Shown: piece by piece, positions 63,735 through 64,000 of the stretch | How positions within the stretch are numbered: the first letter of the stretch is position 1 | Layout: the number at the start of each line of letters is the position of its first letter | Assembly (NCBI GenBank): GCA_036389795.1 | Contig: DASVWD010000141.1 | Location: 1-64,000, forward strand | Length of the DNA: 64,000 nucleotides | DNA from: Longimicrobium sp. | GTDB lineage: Bacteria; Gemmatimonadota; Gemmatimonadetes; Longimicrobiales; Longimicrobiaceae | Direction: 5' to 3' | Program-made: the position numbers and the translations under genes | Notes under the pieces: generated by a model | Databases searched by the model: none | Seen by the model: only the letters and a program-made list of their open reading frames with translations | Told to the model about the DNA's origin: nothing

Positions 63735-64000
63735 GTGGCCGACACGCTGCTGAACTGGGTCCTGCGCGGGCTCTTCCTCCTCTTCGGGGTGGGAGCCGTG
63801 CTCGCGCTCTTCCGCTGGATGGCCGTGGCCGTCCGCGAGCGCCGCGAGAAGTGGGCGAAGCGCATCGCCGCGATCATGATCATGCTGGGGGTGGTCTACG
63901 CCCTGGGCCACGCGCGGCTGCTGCTGAACCGCGAGCAGATCGAGGCCGGGCGGATGCGCTACGCGAAGTACGGCGACCCGCGCCTGGCCGAGCTCAACCG
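63735..64000 (+). CDS. N-terminal part of a membrane protein, cut by the window end
   Basis: The GTG at 63735 lies 4 bp after the FHA stop, so the genes form an operon. 88 residues are visible with two hydrophobic helices (VLRGLFLLFGVGAVLALFRW and RIAAIMIMLGVVYALGHARL), a basic loop, and the tail YAKYGDPRLAELNR. The FHA neighbour fits a cell-wall synthesis or division protein; the family cannot be fixed from this fragment. Confidence 0.6.
   Translation, partial: MADTLLNWVLRGLFLLFGVGAVLALFRWMAVAVRERREKWAKRIAAIMIMLGVVYALGHARLLLNREQIEAGRMRYAKYGDPRLAELN

Overview
This window is a very GC-rich bacterial chromosome segment. It carries a linked pbpC / alpha-2-macroglobulin pair, a CydAB oxidase, many proline-rich lipoproteins, long PAS/GAF kinases and an unusual load of short dispersed hairpin repeats. 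The combination fits a free-living Gram-negative soil or aquatic bacterium. Gemmatimonadota of the Longimicrobium type is my best guess; it is an inference from style and gene set, since no rRNA or other marker gene is present.

Layout. 1-8.6 kb: a gene tail, a frameshifted GNAT acetyltransferase, a heme-motif lipoprotein, an N-acetylmuramoyl-alanine amidase, prfC, a cupredoxin lipoprotein, an IS630-type element with a broken transposase, and another lipoprotein. 8.6-21 kb: sbcC/sbcD, small proteins, a membrane spermidine-synthase-like protein, a flavin reductase, a Panacea-type toxin-antitoxin pair, formyl-THF cyclo-ligase with psuG, and an aromatic amino acid decarboxylase. 21-29 kb: pbpC and a large alpha-2-macroglobulin in one operon. 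29-38 kb: a chemoreceptor-like protein followed by an orphan histidine-kinase-like ATPase, a cold-shock gene with a long leader, a TPR lipoprotein, an FAD monooxygenase and cydAB. 38-46 kb: a metalloprotease/beta-propeller protein, small envelope proteins, a TrmJ-like methyltransferase, a PHP phosphoesterase and an L,D-transpeptidase. 46.5-50.6 kb: a stand-alone C-A-T-TE NRPS module. 51-57 kb: an esterase and a membrane protein, then a DarT/DarG DNA ADP-ribosylation module lying between two 105-bp direct repeats that copy the 3' end of the membrane-protein gene, then an APC permease. 57-62 kb: PAS-GAF-GAF kinase, response regulator and PAS-PAS kinase in a row. 62-64 kb: a GSGT-repeat lipoprotein, an FHA protein and the start of a membrane protein.

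Two signals stand out. (1) Two toxin-antitoxin modules with defence potential: darTG, with a clear insertion scar, and a Panacea pair whose toxin I do not recognise. (2) At least eight families of short dispersed repeats fill almost every intergenic gap. One 157-bp family (element A, four copies) has stem-loops whose arms change together, and each copy has a CCCTCTCCC/GGGAGAGGG hairpin on the same side. Several repeats touch stop codons or begin within about 10 nt of start codons.

Operons that can be read from overlaps: sbcD-sbcC (1 nt), flavin reductase to spermidine-synthase-like protein (11 nt), panacea antitoxin to toxin (adjacent), psuG to cyclo-ligase (4 nt), A2M to pbpC (4 nt), cydA-cydB (11 nt), L,D-transpeptidase to PHP (4 nt), esterase to membrane protein (4 nt). 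No tRNA, rRNA, CRISPR array or replication origin was seen.
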